Positions 17,252 to 27,425 are shown, numbered from the stretch's first letter. The stretch: 64,000 nt of DNA from Elusimicrobiota bacterium (GCA_016714745.1 JADKCG010000018.1:30204-94203), one strand, 5' to 3'. The notes: generated by a model not told the origin, from the sequence alone. Program-made: numbers and translations.

Positions 17252-20181
17252 TCATTTGGGCAATAAAAACCGTGCATCGTCTGAGAGACGGTATCCTTTT
17301 TGGAAAAGATAATTTAGCTCTTTTTGATAAAAAGATCCTGGGACAACGTTTTTAATTGGTGTAGCAAGGATAAAGGTGTCTCCTCGAGCAATACAGCGAT
17401 CCAGAAATTTCGCATTTGCTGTCCATCTTTCAGCGGCACTCATTTTTTCCCAAACTGCTGTTGGTATATTAAAACGTTTTCCACCAATTTTATCCGCGAC
17501 TTGGATATATTCAGGGTAGTGGCCAAGGACCGCCTCACCCGTTAGGGATGGGATTTCTTTCAGGCTAGAATGAGCGATCTTCGAGGGTATAGCCACATGC
17601 CCACTTTCTCCCAAAGCTTGAAAATTTAGGGTGACTTTCGCTTCTCGTAAAGTTTTCGCCAACTCTTGAGCAAGATAAAGCCCCTCCTTCACCGCAAGGC
17701 GAGATGTCTGGACCCCTAACGTTGCGCCGGGTTCGGCACGTATATAAAATTCCGCGCCCGACTCAACCGCTTTTAAGGATTCCAGCAATTTATCCCCTGG
17801 GTGGGGCTCATGAATAGCAAGGAAAGCATGGTGGGAAAATTCTTTTGCGTTGTGGATGGAATCAACGGTAAACGTGACTGCGTCCTCTACTACTTTGGTT
17901 GGGAGTATGGCCGTGGCCAACAACAGGCCGCCCGTTCGTTGGACCATGGTGTTGTCGGGGTTGATGAACGCATCCATCGCCGTGGCGTAGCGATCATTCA
18001 TTGTTGTGGTCCAGATCGGTTTACGCTCTTCTAAATTCTTGTAATCGTCGAGATTTACGAGGCGGTCGGTATTAAGTGAAATGGTGTTGTCTTTTACCAA
18101 GACGTATCCGTTGCCTGTTAACTCGGGGCCCGTTTCGAGCATGCCTGGGGTTTCGCGGGGTTTGAGGAGGGGGGCCTTAACAGCCGTGTTGTTGAGCGTC
18201 GCTTGGGCGTTTTTAAAGTCAATGGTGCCCGCCACTTCGCGGGTCCCGGATTTGACGAATTCACCATCTTTAAGCGGCATGTCTGGAAGTTCCGCCACAA
18301 AGGTTCCGGCGGCGAGATCCACACTTTTAACTTTGATTTCGACAATTCTGTCGTTCATTTTGACGGTGAGGCCGAAATCTTGACCGTCCCGTTTGTAGAG
18401 GGTCTTGTTTTCCGGAATGAGGGCGCTGTTCCCAACGACGGAGACGTTTCCGGCAACCACGGAGATGTTGTAGTTCGGGAAATCCGTTGGGCCATCAATT
18501 TTTAATCGAGAGTTTTCGCTTAGGACGGCTTCGTTGTATAGGGTTTGCTGGCCTTTATTGCCTTCCGCCGGGCCTGTGACAGCCGCAAAGGTGACGTGGC
18601 CTTGGGTGAAAACGTATTTGTCTCCTTCCTGGTGAAGCGTGGCTTCTGTTGTTGGGCGTCCCTCAAACCCGGATTGTTTGATCAACACAGAGGTCTCTTG
18701 TCGCCAGTCGTTCATTTGCCCCGTTGTGTATTGGCTGGGCCGAATGCCGGGGACGCCGAGCTGAACCTTCTCGTCCGGTCCGATTTGGGCGGAGCCCGTG
18801 ATTTGAAACCCGCCGGTTTCCGGGTTGGGGAGGATCCCCGCAATGGATTGGGAAACCTTTGACCCGAGAACGTCCGATTTAATCGGTTTTTCAAGGCGGC
18901 CTGTGTCACTAATGGTGATGGGGATCTTCGTCCCATTCAAGTTCAAGGTGCCAGACTGGTTTGCGTCCATGCCCCACATGCCGCCCATATTTCTAAAATT
19001 AAGGCCGCTGGTCGTTTCCTTGAACCGGGATTCGTTAGATACCGACCCTAATCCCAAAATTGTTTCACCGCCCTTCCCATCGCCGTTCACGAAAACTTTA
19101 AAGGGTTCGCTGGACTCTATGTTTGGCCGCGCTTCCTTTGATAACCGAATGCCGGGGCCATCAAGATTGTAATTCGTTCCGTTAGAGACGAATTTGCCTT
19201 GAGTATAATCCTGGTCATTAATCTTTACCGGGGTTTTTGCCGGGGCAAAGGCCGGGCCTGTTTTGGTGTTTTCAATTTGGCCCACTGTTCGAATGGTCCC
19301 CGGGGCAACGAAACAAGAGCATCTTTTCGATTGATGGTGATTTTTCCATCCAAGGCACTGCCATCAGGGAGCTTAAATGATTGAACCGTTCGATGGCCCA
19401 AAACAACGCGATTCCAAACCGCTTTACCAATCTCACTGATTTTCTGGCCGACGCTTTGGATAAAAGCGGGAACTGTTTTAATCGCGCTGGCAACGGCATC
19501 GAAGATCCGGGCGGGCGCTGATGTTCTGAGAGATGTGGTGGCATCAGTGCGTTGTGGGGCGACGGGTGTTTGGCGATCGGTAATCCCATAGAATCGGCCA
19601 AGCGCCGGGGGAACTAGATCCAGCACACGCCCTTTTATTGGTTGTGTTGGAATGGAAGCCTGCTGGGGGGGAGTGATTGACTTTGTTTTCAGGTCGAAGC
19701 CAACGTCCACTTTGTTATTAAGTGAAAGAACGGAATCCGACACTTTAACAGTGTCGTTTCTTAATGCGGTAACATTTGTTTGCTGTGTGACCTGGGGGGA
19801 TTCCGCTGTTTTGAAATTGTTGGAAATAAGAAAGTTACGATCAACGCTGACCACGGGACGGGCGTCGAAGCGCGGCTGGGAAAATGAACCGCGCCCCAAA
19901 TCCAGCTTGGGGCTAGAAAAGGTGGTGTGAAAGGTGAAGTCCAGGTTAAACCTCGGAAACTGGACGGGGGCACGCATGGGGATGGAATAAGACTGGTTGG
20001 CAAAAGAAGCCACACGATAAGCGGCCATTTGCTGATTGCGGTCGAAAGAGTTGTAGGAGTATGAGGGAGAATTATTTCTGTCGCTATTATAATCGTAATT
20101 GTTGGCAGAAAAGGCAGGGGCACCAAGTAAAAAGGAAATGAAGATCGCAACGGCTCGGCGCACGGGGAGATCCCAATTCAA
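17252..20181 (-). CDS. Secreted polymorphic-toxin-like protein (frameshifted)
   Basis: Two minus-strand segments (20181 to about 19300 and about 19300 to 17252) join into one gene of about 975 residues if one G is added to the run matching 19298-19305: ...SLPRG then TIRTVGQIENTKTGP. It starts with a signal peptide and an Asn/Ser-rich region, then a long beta-rich stretch of hypothetical repeats. The final 90 residues (GKRFNIPTAVWEKMSAAERW, ANAKFLDRCIARGDTFILAT, KGYRLSDDARFLLPK) resemble C-terminal domains at the tips of secreted polymorphic toxins. A TTGACA promoter lies upstream and a small immunity-like gene downstream. The toxic activity is unknown. Confidence 0.65.
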
Positions 20182-20202
20182 AAGTATTTAACGACTTAGC
20201 CG

Positions 20203-20231
20203 AAATTAGTATTTTCGTCGATAAATGTCAA
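20203..20231 (-). promoter_or_regulatory. Putative sigma70 promoter of the toxin gene
   Basis: On the minus strand TTGACA (20226-20231) and TAATTT (20203-20208) are 17 bp apart, ending 22 bp before the toxin start codon. Confidence 0.6.
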
Positions 20232-20263
20232 TAATTCGCTCGGAAACCTAGACGAGCCTATTT

Positions 20264-20434
20264 TTAACGGGAAGACGATTCAAGTTCCACGGATATTTCT
20301 TTGAGCTCGTCAGGCAGGGGTTTGGGATTATCGAAATTTGTGGTGTAAGTCCAGTCATCGTAACTGAACGCCACTTTGTAACATCGAACTTCCTTTTTGC
20401 CGTCGAATTTAATTAGAAAACCGCCGTCAGCCAT
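20264..20434 (-). CDS. Small hypothetical protein, 56 residues
   Basis: Starts at the ATG (20434) preceded by AAAGGAA at good spacing, and reads MADGGFLIKFDGKKEVRCYK... with an acidic C-terminus. It has no signal peptide or recognised domain. A longer start upstream is possible but lacks a ribosome-binding site. It is upstream of the toxin gene on the same strand, separated by its promoter. The 420 bp on its other side (20435-20855) hold no gene I can support; a TTGACA at 20780-20785 may be part of a weak promoter for the next gene. Confidence 0.5.
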   Translation of the reverse strand: MADGGFLIKFDGKKEVRCYKVAFSYDDWTYTTNFDNPKPLPDELKEISVELESSSR

Positions 20435-20855
20435 GGGTGTTTCCTTTTTGATTTTATTTAATGCGCATCTACCGGATTTTAGCCTCACTTGAATGGTGTG
20501 TCAATTCCTGAAAGATTATTTCATAAGATAGGAGCCAAAGGATCCCGAAAAGTAAAATCGGTGACTGAAATTTGGATTGATTTATGAAAAAAACACGATC
20601 CAACAACGTGTATAAATTTACAATAAATCCATAGGTGGGTGGTGGGAAGAGTCGCTATTCTACCTGTGCTCGTTCATCAACTTGAAGAATTACCTAAAAT
20701 GCGACCACGCCGACTATTTTTTCGAGAGAGCGCCATGGTCTATTTTCCCGGGGGGAACCTTTGGTGGGATTGAACCCCCTTGACATGATAAAATCATTTG
20801 AAGAATCTAAACTGCGGGTGAAAGACTCCGAACATATTTTTTGGGGGGCGCTTTG

Positions 20856-21846
20856 ATGGACAACAGGCCGGTGGGGGAAGTTCTGGTTTATCGCGCCTCG
20901 AACGGTCAGGCGCAAGTGGAAGTTCGGGTAGACCGGGAAACTGTGTGGCTGACCCAGGACCAAATGGGCCGATTGTTTGGGCGGGAACGGTCGGTCATCA
21001 GTAAACACGTCCAAAATGTGTTTTCGTCCGAAGAATTGGACGATAAAAGCAATGTGCAAAAATTGCACATTCCTGGGTCCGACAAACCTGTCATCTATTA
21101 CAATCTTGACGTCATCATTTCGGTCGGGTACCGGGTCAAATCGAAACAAGGTGTTCAGTTCCGCCAGTGGGCCACGGGTGTTTTGCGCGAATACCTATTG
21201 AAGGGCTACGCCTTAAACCAATCCCGCATTACAAATCAAACCCTAGAAGAGGCCCAGAACGCCATTGACCTTCTATCGAATACTTTGACAGCCAACGCCC
21301 TCGTGACAGACAAGGGCCAGGCCATCTTGGACCTGGTGACCCGCTACGCCAAGACCTGGCGGCTCCTCCTGCAATTCGGATGAAGGGCGCCTTCCCACTG
21401 CGCCTCGGCGCCCCACTAAACCCACATCCCGATTGACGGTTAAAGGGGCCCGTCAAAGCGTGGTCGAATTGCACGCTAAACTGGCATTGTCGGGCGAGGC
21501 CGGAGTTCTCTTTGGCCAAGAACGCGGTTCGGCGTTGGACCGTATCATCGCATCTCTGGAACAAACCTTCAGCGGCAAATCTTTGTATCCCAACGTCCAG
21601 ACCCGCGCCGCCCATCTCTTGTATTTCGTCATCAAAGACCATCCCTTCAGCGACGGAAACAAACGAATTGGGTCCCTGCTCTTTTTGCAATTTCTCCAAC
21701 GGAATGGCCTCCTCTTTGGGTCGGACGGCAAACCCCGCTTCCCCGGCAACGCCATGGTGGCCCTCGCCCTGTTGATCGCCGAGAGTGCCCCGAAACAAAA
21801 AGAGACCATGATCCATCTGGTTTTAAGCCTCTTGGACGACGAATAA
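20856..21846 (+). CDS. RhuM-Fic fusion protein (frameshifted)
   Basis: The first part is a RhuM-type (virulence protein) domain: VWLTQDQMGRLFGRERSVIS, a KilA-N/Bro-like DNA-binding region, then YYNLDVIISVGYRVKSKQGV. The second part is a Fic/Doc domain with HPFSDGNKRIGS, matching HxFx(D/E)GNxRxx(R) except for Ser at the last position. The halves are in different frames; one extra G at 21378-21379 separates them, and removing it reads QFDEGRLPTAPRR across the join. Fic domains AMPylate or phosphorylate targets; here the fused RhuM part may bind DNA. The gene sits in a mobile-gene-rich island. The ATG at 20856 is preferred over a TTG upstream. Confidence 0.85.
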
Positions 21847-21852
21847 CGAGTC

Positions 21853-23306
21853 ATGGGCACCCCCACCATAAAGTTTGGCCATGGCCTCATTCTTTTTCTT
21901 GCGGCCTTTTTTGTTGCACGAATAGTTTCGCCCACACAGCCCAAACGGAAAACATCCCGCCTCGCGACTATTTCGCCACAACCCAGCGGGAACTGGCGAA
22001 AGCCAAGAAATCCATCACGGTGTGCATGTATCTTTTTACCTTGCGGCCTAACCAATCCACGTCCCCCGTCTTCCAGTTGGCCGAATCTCTTAAAAAGGCC
22101 CACGACGCCGGTGTCCGGGTCGAAGTGATCCTCGACCAAAACATCAACTTTACAGAGGGGGAAGACCGAGCCTCCGACCTTTCGGAAGGGAAAAACGCTC
22201 CCGCCTACACGTTTCTAAAAGCCCAAGGCATCCCCGTGTATTATGACGATGCCGCCACCTATACACACTCCAAGGTCGTGGTGATCGACGAAGAAACGGT
22301 CATCGCCGGGTCCACGAATTGGAGCGATTCCGCCCTTACCCGCAATCAAGAAATTAATTTCATCATTCGTTCTAAAGAAGTGGCCCGGGACGTGCTGGCC
22401 ACTCTCCGGGCCATCCACCGCCGAGACCCCCTGCCCAATTCCGCGATCTCCGCTGTCGAGATCCCCGGCGACTTTCTTGAAGACGAGGGCTTGCTGGCCC
22501 GCATGACCGCGCAAAATGACGAACGGGCTTTTGACACTTACCTCTACATCGTCAAACAATCGAGCCAATCATATTCGATCAACTACGAAGATCTTGCCCA
22601 ATCACTCAACCTTCCCCTGGGCAATCGCAACGCCTACCGAAAACAAATCAACAAAGTGTTGGACAAATTGCAACATCGCTATGGATTGATTGACGTTCAA
22701 ACCGCTTTCAATCAAGAAGCCAAGATGATGAGAACAGTTTTGCCGAGCGAACGCTCAGCTAAAATCCCGTTGGGTTATTGGAGTCTGGGTTGGAACCGGC
22801 GGCTCAGTTTCGCCGGGAAAACTGTTTTCTTGATCAGCCAGTATGAATCCGAGGTCTCCACCCGCCGCCCCCGTTGGTCCGCCGCCCAAAAAACCCTGTC
22901 TCGCCGATACGGCGTCTCCGAAGGATTTATCCGCCAAGGGATCGCTGACCTTCGTCGGAAGAACCTCTTGGAGGTGGATTATTCCCCGTTCAACTCCCAT
23001 GCCGCCCTCCCTCGGCGCCCCAACATCTACACACCCAACCCCCTTTACGATCCCGCGGAACTGGATCGGAAAATGGAAGAACTCAAAATAAAATATGGCC
23101 GAGAAAAATTTGCCCGGGCCCAATCCGCCGCGGCGGTTGTTTATGAGGACAGCGATTTGAACGGCATTAAAGAACTGATCGAGATGGAAACCCAATTCGG
23201 CCCCCAGAAGGTGAATGCCGCCGTTAAAGTGTTAGGCCAAAAGAACCCCGACAATCCCGCCCGCACGTTGGGATACCTCATAGGAACCATCCGAAATTTG
23301 AAATAA
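21853..23306 (+). CDS. Secreted single-HKD phospholipase D-family nuclease with winged-helix tail (frameshifted)
   Basis: After a putative signal peptide (LILFLAAFFVARIV) one T is missing near 21926-21928; the rest continues in another frame with YFATTQRELAKAKKSITVCM, LRPNQS and the HKD-type motif THSKVVVIDEETVIAGSTNW. Only one HKD is present, as in Nuc-type endonucleases that work as dimers. Downstream, two winged-helix-like regions follow (KQINKVLDKLQHRYGLID and RRYGVSEGFIRQGIADLRRK). A DNA-binding tail beside a membrane or export signal is unusual. The start and frameshift are inferred from sequence continuity. Confidence 0.72.
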
Positions 23307-23314
23307 CAAAACAT

Positions 23315-24391
23315 GGGGGACGGAGGCAACTAAACAACTTGGTTGATAAGGCGCTGGTCTTTTGATACCGTATGACCATGCCCCGACAAGCCCGGCTTGA
23401 CGCTCCTGGGTTGTTTCACCATGTGATCGCCCGTGGATTGGAACGACGCGTGATTTTCACCGGGAAGGTGGATTACGACGATTTCCTCTCCCGCGTCGAA
23501 ACGTCGTTGGAGAAGAGTCCGAATCAACTCTTGGCCTGGGCGCTCATGCCCAACCATTTCCATTTCCTGATTCGGACGGGTTCCGGAGGTCTCTCCCGGT
23601 TTATGCGGCGCCTGATGTCGGGGTATGCGGTGGCGTTTAACGCGCGGCACAGACGCTCCGGATATCTCTTTCAAAACCGCTTTAAGTCGATCGTCTGCCA
23701 GCAAGATCCCTATTTCACAGAACTGGTTCGATACATTCATTTAAACCCACTGCGCGCGGGGGTAGTGAAAACCCTTTCGGAGTTGGATCAATATCTTTAC
23801 TGTGGACACAGCGCCCTTATGGGAAGGATTTTACGGCCCTGGCAGGCCACCGAACCGGTTTTGGATCGTTTTGGTTCGCGAGGGCGGTATCGGAGGTTCA
23901 TGGAGAAGGGGAAGGACCAGGGACGTCGACCGGAATTGGTAGGAGGAGGCCTTTTGCGGAGCCTGGGAGGCGTGCAGGCGGTCATGCAAGCGCGGAGGGA
24001 AGGGGACCGGCAACAGGGCGATTCTCGGGTATTAGGGGAAGGGGGTTTCGTCACGCAGGTTTTGAAGGACACGGAAGCCAAGTTGAAGGCGCAAAACACA
24101 CTGCGGCGGGAAGGGAAGGACCTTCGAACGATGGCGTTGGCGGTGGCAAAAAAGGCCGGGATTCCCGAACGAGCGCTTTTTTCGCGTGGTCGTACCGCGG
24201 AGGTCTCCCGGGCCAAGTCGGCATTGATATACGTGGGTGTGGAATACTTTGGTCGGACCGTGAAGGGCATGAGCGAGGCCACCCGCATGTCCCCGGCGGC
24301 CGCCAGCAAGGCGAGGGAGCGGGGCGAAAAATTGCTGAATGACCATCCGGAGTGGCGGGAGCTACTTAATTGATTAGTTGGCTCCGTCCCC
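23315..24391. mobile_element. RAYT element bounded by inverted terminal repeats
   Basis: Left end 23315-23337 and right end 24370-24391 form an imperfect inverted repeat sharing the core GGGGACGGAG and CAACTAA. Only the transposase gene lies between. The ends look like REP-type palindromes recognised by REP-associated tyrosine transposases. No second REP copy with this core was noticed in the window. Confidence 0.65.
23372..24373 (+). CDS. REP-associated tyrosine transposase (IS200/Y1-like)
   Basis: 333 residues. The N-terminus (MPRQARLDAPGLFHHVIARG) is characteristic; the HUH motif is NHFHFLIR, and the nucleophile Tyr lies in ELVRYIHLNPLRAGV or the preceding YFTEL. A C-terminal extension of about 150 residues ends in a helix-turn-helix-like region (MSPAAASKARERGEK). 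The family moves or maintains REP palindromes by single-strand transposition rather than cut-and-paste. The start is the second Met, at MPRQ, in most relatives; here MTMPRQ. Confidence 0.9.
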   Translation: MTMPRQARLDAPGLFHHVIARGLERRVIFTGKVDYDDFLSRVETSLEKSPNQLLAWALMPNHFHFLIRTGSGGLSRFMRRLMSGYAVAFNARHRRSGYLFQNRFKSIVCQQDPYFTELVRYIHLNPLRAGVVKTLSELDQYLYCGHSALMGRILRPWQATEPVLDRFGSRGRYRRFMEKGKDQGRRPELVGGGLLRSLGGVQAVMQARREGDRQQGDSRVLGEGGFVTQVLKDTEAKLKAQNTLRREGKDLRTMALAVAKKAGIPERALFSRGRTAEVSRAKSALIYVGVEYFGRTVKGMSEATRMSPAAASKARERGEKLLNDHPEWRELLN

Positions 24392-24418
24392 TATTTCTGT
24401 AAACACTCGGAGGACTTC

Positions 24419-24838
24419 ATGGAGATGACGCTCAATATTCCGGCTTTATTGTTTCCGGCGGTTTCGTTGTTGATGCTGGCCTACACCAATAAATTTTTAG
24501 GCCTGGCCGCTGTTATTCGACGTTTGCACGCTGATTATAGCGCGGATCCGAGCCCCATTCACTTGGCACAAATCAACCATTTGCGCCATCGGATTCAACT
24601 GGTTCGATCCATGCAATTCTTTGGCATCGCCAGCCTCCTTCTGTGCACTCTCTGCATGTTTTTTCTTTTTAAGGACATGCAAGTTGCCGGGAAGTTGGTT
24701 TTTTTAATTGCCCTCATTTTTATGATTATTTCTCTGGTGATTTCCCTCATCGAGATATTTATATCGGTCGGAACTTTGGATATGTTGTTGGAAGATATCG
24801 AAAAAGAAAAACCCAGCGGGATTGGTTCCCACAAGTAA
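24419..24838 (+). CDS. DUF2721 family membrane protein
   Basis: 139 residues with an N-terminal TM helix (PALLFPAVSLLMLAYTNKF), an Arg-containing amphipathic segment with HLRHRIQLVRS, and two further TM helices. This matches the DUF2721 arrangement. GGAGG is 5 nt before the ATG. Role unknown; inner membrane. Confidence 0.75.
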   Translation: MEMTLNIPALLFPAVSLLMLAYTNKFLGLAAVIRRLHADYSADPSPIHLAQINHLRHRIQLVRSMQFFGIASLLLCTLCMFFLFKDMQVAGKLVFLIALIFMIISLVISLIEIFISVGTLDMLLEDIEKEKPSGIGSHK

Positions 24839-24915
24839 TGTAATTTATCTGTGTGTCTTCTTTGCGCGAGGCAAGAGCCGAACTGCACGAGCGCTCCGCC
24901 GTGTTCGCTTGGGTG

Positions 24916-24924
24916 TGCTATAAT
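24916..24924 (+). promoter_or_regulatory. Extended -10 promoter
   Basis: TGC followed by TATAAT is an extended -10 element, 36 bp upstream of the start of the beta-barrel gene at 24960. No good -35 box is seen, which such promoters do not need. Confidence 0.55.
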
Positions 24925-24959
24925 TTCTAAAATTCAACTTACACATTGGAGAAATCAAA

Positions 24960-25574
24960 ATGCTGCCAATCAAAAACAAATTAACAACGCTTGTTCTGGT
25001 CTTGTCCTTAAGCGGGGGTGTGGGTCGGAAGGCGTTTTCGGCTCCGGCAGAACTGCCGACGCAGAAAACAACGGTTTTTTCACAACTTGGGCTTGCTCTC
25101 CCGGCCGTGGGGGATATGGGGGACATCGCCGATACGGGCCTCTTTTTTGGAGCGCAAGTGATGCAAGAAGTCGAACCAAACGCGAGCTTTGGTTTCGGGG
25201 TCAGTTATTATTCTTTCGGAAAAGCATCCGAAGACCAAGTGGACACCTCTGTTAGTGTTCTAAGCACCATGATGATGACCCATCACACCCTTGGCGCCCG
25301 GGGCAGTACCTCTCCATTTGTTAAAACGGGCTTGGGTTTCGCGCGCACACAAGTGAATATAAATTCGGGAACCACCACGGGGTCCGCCCCTGTGGAGCAG
25401 GGCACTAACCAGGAGGATATAAGCCCCACCTTGTTGCTCGGGCTGGGCTTCGATATGAAAGTTTCCCAGGGCGCTCTGTTGGGCATGAGCCTGGACTATC
25501 AGCATTTCTTCTTCAGAGTGGGCGATGTGAATGGCGGTGGCTCCTTTAACGTTGTCGCCCACGTGCGGATGTAA
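24960..25574 (+). CDS. Small outer membrane beta-barrel-like protein
   Basis: 204 residues with a signal peptide (LTTLVLVLSLSGGV...) and alternating beta-strands rich in Gly and aromatics: TGLFFGAQVMQEVEPNASFG, FVKTGLGFARTQVNINSG, LLLGLGFDMKVSQGALLG, ending in VVAHVRM. The pattern fits an eight-stranded OmpW/OMP-beta-brl-type barrel. A GGAGAAAT site precedes the ATG. Function unknown. Confidence 0.6.
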   Translation: MLPIKNKLTTLVLVLSLSGGVGRKAFSAPAELPTQKTTVFSQLGLALPAVGDMGDIADTGLFFGAQVMQEVEPNASFGFGVSYYSFGKASEDQVDTSVSVLSTMMMTHHTLGARGSTSPFVKTGLGFARTQVNINSGTTTGSAPVEQGTNQEDISPTLLLGLGFDMKVSQGALLGMSLDYQHFFFRVGDVNGGGSFNVVAHVRM

Positions 25575-25676
25575 CTTGTAAAGGCTCTTCTGGGGTGGTG
25601 CGGACGAGTCGCCTGGGGGCGCAAGCCCCCGGGGACAGTGTTGAAGAGTCATTACAGCTTCAAACTGGAGCAGGAA

Positions 25677-26243
25677 ATGACACGAAGATCGCCCGTCCTT
25701 TTAGCGTTTTTTTGCCTTTCTCTTTTATCGGCCCAAGCCCAGGAGGCACAAATGAAAACCCTGTATGACTTTACCATGAAAAATATTGACGGCACCGAAA
25801 CCCCGCTTTCGAACTATAAGGGGAAAGTGGTTTTGGTGGTTAACGTGGCCAGTCGGTGTGGGTTTACTCCTCAATACGAAGGGTTGGAATCCCTTTACCA
25901 GCAATTCAAGGAGAAAGGATTTTTAGTGCTGGGATTTCCCGCCAACAATTTTTTGTGGCAAGAACCGGGCAGTGACGCCGAAATCAAAACGTTCTGTAGC
26001 ACCAAATACAACGTCTCGTTTCCTTTGTTCTCGAAAATATCGGTGCGGGGAAAAGATCAACACCCCCTGTATGCGTGGTTGACAAACAAGGAAGCCAATC
26101 CGAAATTCTCCGGCGCCATTTCCTGGAACTTTAATAAGTTCTTGATCGGTCGGGACGGCACCGTGGCGGCCCGATTTGGCAGTAAAGAAGCTCCCGGTTC
26201 CGAGAATCTGAAAAAGGCCATCGAGGCCGCGCTGGGCCAATAG
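25677..26243 (+). CDS. Periplasmic glutathione peroxidase-family protein
   Basis: A signal peptide (SPVLLAFFCLSLLSAQA) leads into a Gpx domain with peroxidatic Cys in VNVASRCGFTPQYEGLE, the resolving-type Cys in TFCSTKYNVSFPLF and the Trp-Asn pair in SWNFNKFLIGRDG. The FPCNQFGxQEPG segment reads FPANNFLWQEPG, so the tetrad Gln is Asn and the Cys is Ala. I choose the ATG at 25677 because GGAGCAGGAA is just ahead. It likely reduces hydroperoxides using a thioredoxin-type donor in the envelope. Confidence 0.88.
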   Translation: MTRRSPVLLAFFCLSLLSAQAQEAQMKTLYDFTMKNIDGTETPLSNYKGKVVLVVNVASRCGFTPQYEGLESLYQQFKEKGFLVLGFPANNFLWQEPGSDAEIKTFCSTKYNVSFPLFSKISVRGKDQHPLYAWLTNKEANPKFSGAISWNFNKFLIGRDGTVAARFGSKEAPGSENLKKAIEAALGQ

Positions 26244-26249
26244 ATCTTT

Positions 26250-27263
26250 ATGAAACCACCTATCCCAGAGGTTCCGTTGCCGGTTTGGAAAAATCTTTAT
26301 GAGGCCGCTCTGCGATTTCAAGCGTTACGACCTTGGACAATTCTGGATGACACACATCTCGTGGGTGTCCAAAACCCCTTGAGCGGAGAAATCGGATACG
26401 GCTGTTGTATGGGAAATGGGGGCACGCTTTTTGGCCTTTGTTTTTATCGGGGATCGGCCGGGTTTGATGCTTTTCTGCGACTTGTGTCCGGCGAAATTTT
26501 GCCGGAGTCCATGGACAATTTGTTCATTCAAGATTGCCTGAAATTTGAATTGGGACCCAAATCGGAGCTGGATGAAGAGGCGATGGCCGTTATTAAAAAA
26601 CTCGGTTTGGCGTTTAAAGGGAAACAGGCCTGGCCGGAATTTCGAAGTTTATCGCCAGGGTTTTATCCATGGCATTTGGATGAAACCGAGGCGCGGTTTT
26701 TAACGGAGGGGTTGAACAGCGTTTGCCATCATTTTCAACAAATTCAATCCGGAAAGACCACCGAATCCGTTCGGGAGGGGGAAGTTTTGGTGTATACGCC
26801 CACGTCTGACGGATACACGGCCTGCTGGAGGAAATGGCCCATTCATCGCCCGCCGCCCCCGCCACCCCTGGAAATGGATTATGTCCGCGTGCGCCATCTT
26901 TTGGCAAAGGGAACAAAACCGGACAATCCCTGGGAAGCGGGGACATTTTACTCTCCCAGTCCGGTCAGCGAAGGCGACCGTCCGTATTTCCCAAAAATCG
27001 CCTTGGTCACCCAGGCTTCCTCCGGGTTTATTTTTGATTCCCATCTTTTCGGCCCGATGGAAAATGACGTTCAGTCACTGTCACAGGTGATCCTGGGCGC
27101 CATTGAGAACCATGGGTTTTTGCCTTCGGAAATATTGTTTTCTGACGGACGATTAATGACGGCCCTGACCCCCTTGTCCGTGGCCCTGGGTGTTCGTTTT
27201 GTGCAAGTAAAAACCCTCCCAACACTTGAGGAAGCGAAGGAGGGGTTCATTCAAGCCTTCTAA
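26250..27263 (+). CDS. DUF7309/DUF6930-like hypothetical protein
   Basis: 337 residues without signal peptide or TM. The N-terminal pattern LYEAALRFQALRPWTILDDT followed by GEIGYGCCMGNGGTLFGLCF is typical of proteins annotated DUF7309/DUF6930, which I assign tentatively. The C-terminal half has KIALVTQASSGFIFDSHLFG and PSEILFSDGRLMTALTPLS. It starts 6 nt after the peroxidase stop, so they are probably co-transcribed. Function unknown. Confidence 0.6.
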   Translation: MKPPIPEVPLPVWKNLYEAALRFQALRPWTILDDTHLVGVQNPLSGEIGYGCCMGNGGTLFGLCFYRGSAGFDAFLRLVSGEILPESMDNLFIQDCLKFELGPKSELDEEAMAVIKKLGLAFKGKQAWPEFRSLSPGFYPWHLDETEARFLTEGLNSVCHHFQQIQSGKTTESVREGEVLVYTPTSDGYTACWRKWPIHRPPPPPPLEMDYVRVRHLLAKGTKPDNPWEAGTFYSPSPVSEGDRPYFPKIALVTQASSGFIFDSHLFGPMENDVQSLSQVILGAIENHGFLPSEILFSDGRLMTALTPLSVALGVRFVQVKTLPTLEEAKEGFIQAF

Positions 27264-27365
27264 ACGGCCCCGTCCTAAATTAATTAAAAACGGCGCAGGG
27301 CCCGTGACGGGGATAAACGAAAAATGAATATTGTTTTATGAAACGCAAAATAAAAATTTACAATT

Positions 27366-27405
27366 TGTTTACAACTTCTTTCGAAAATCTTCGGAGGCTA
27401 ATGAT
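27366..27405 (+). promoter_or_regulatory. Conserved upstream box (copy 1)
   Basis: GTTTACAA, TTCTTTCG and ATCTT occur in order with fixed spacing here and again at 63465-63500 ahead of the PorV-like gene. It lies 20 bp before the GGQ-factor start, in the 160-bp gap after the DUF gene. It may be a promoter for an alternative sigma factor or a regulator site. Confidence 0.45.
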
Positions 27406-27425
27406 TAAAATTTTTCACACCAACC

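Noticed and set aside
17801..19384. Several plus-strand frames across the toxin gene
   Set aside because: No domain or start sites; the minus-strand gene has a signal peptide and continuous homology-like domains.
20435..20855. CRISPR or tRNA in the long gap before RhuM-Fic
   Set aside because: No repeats, no cloverleaf and no conserved motif were found.
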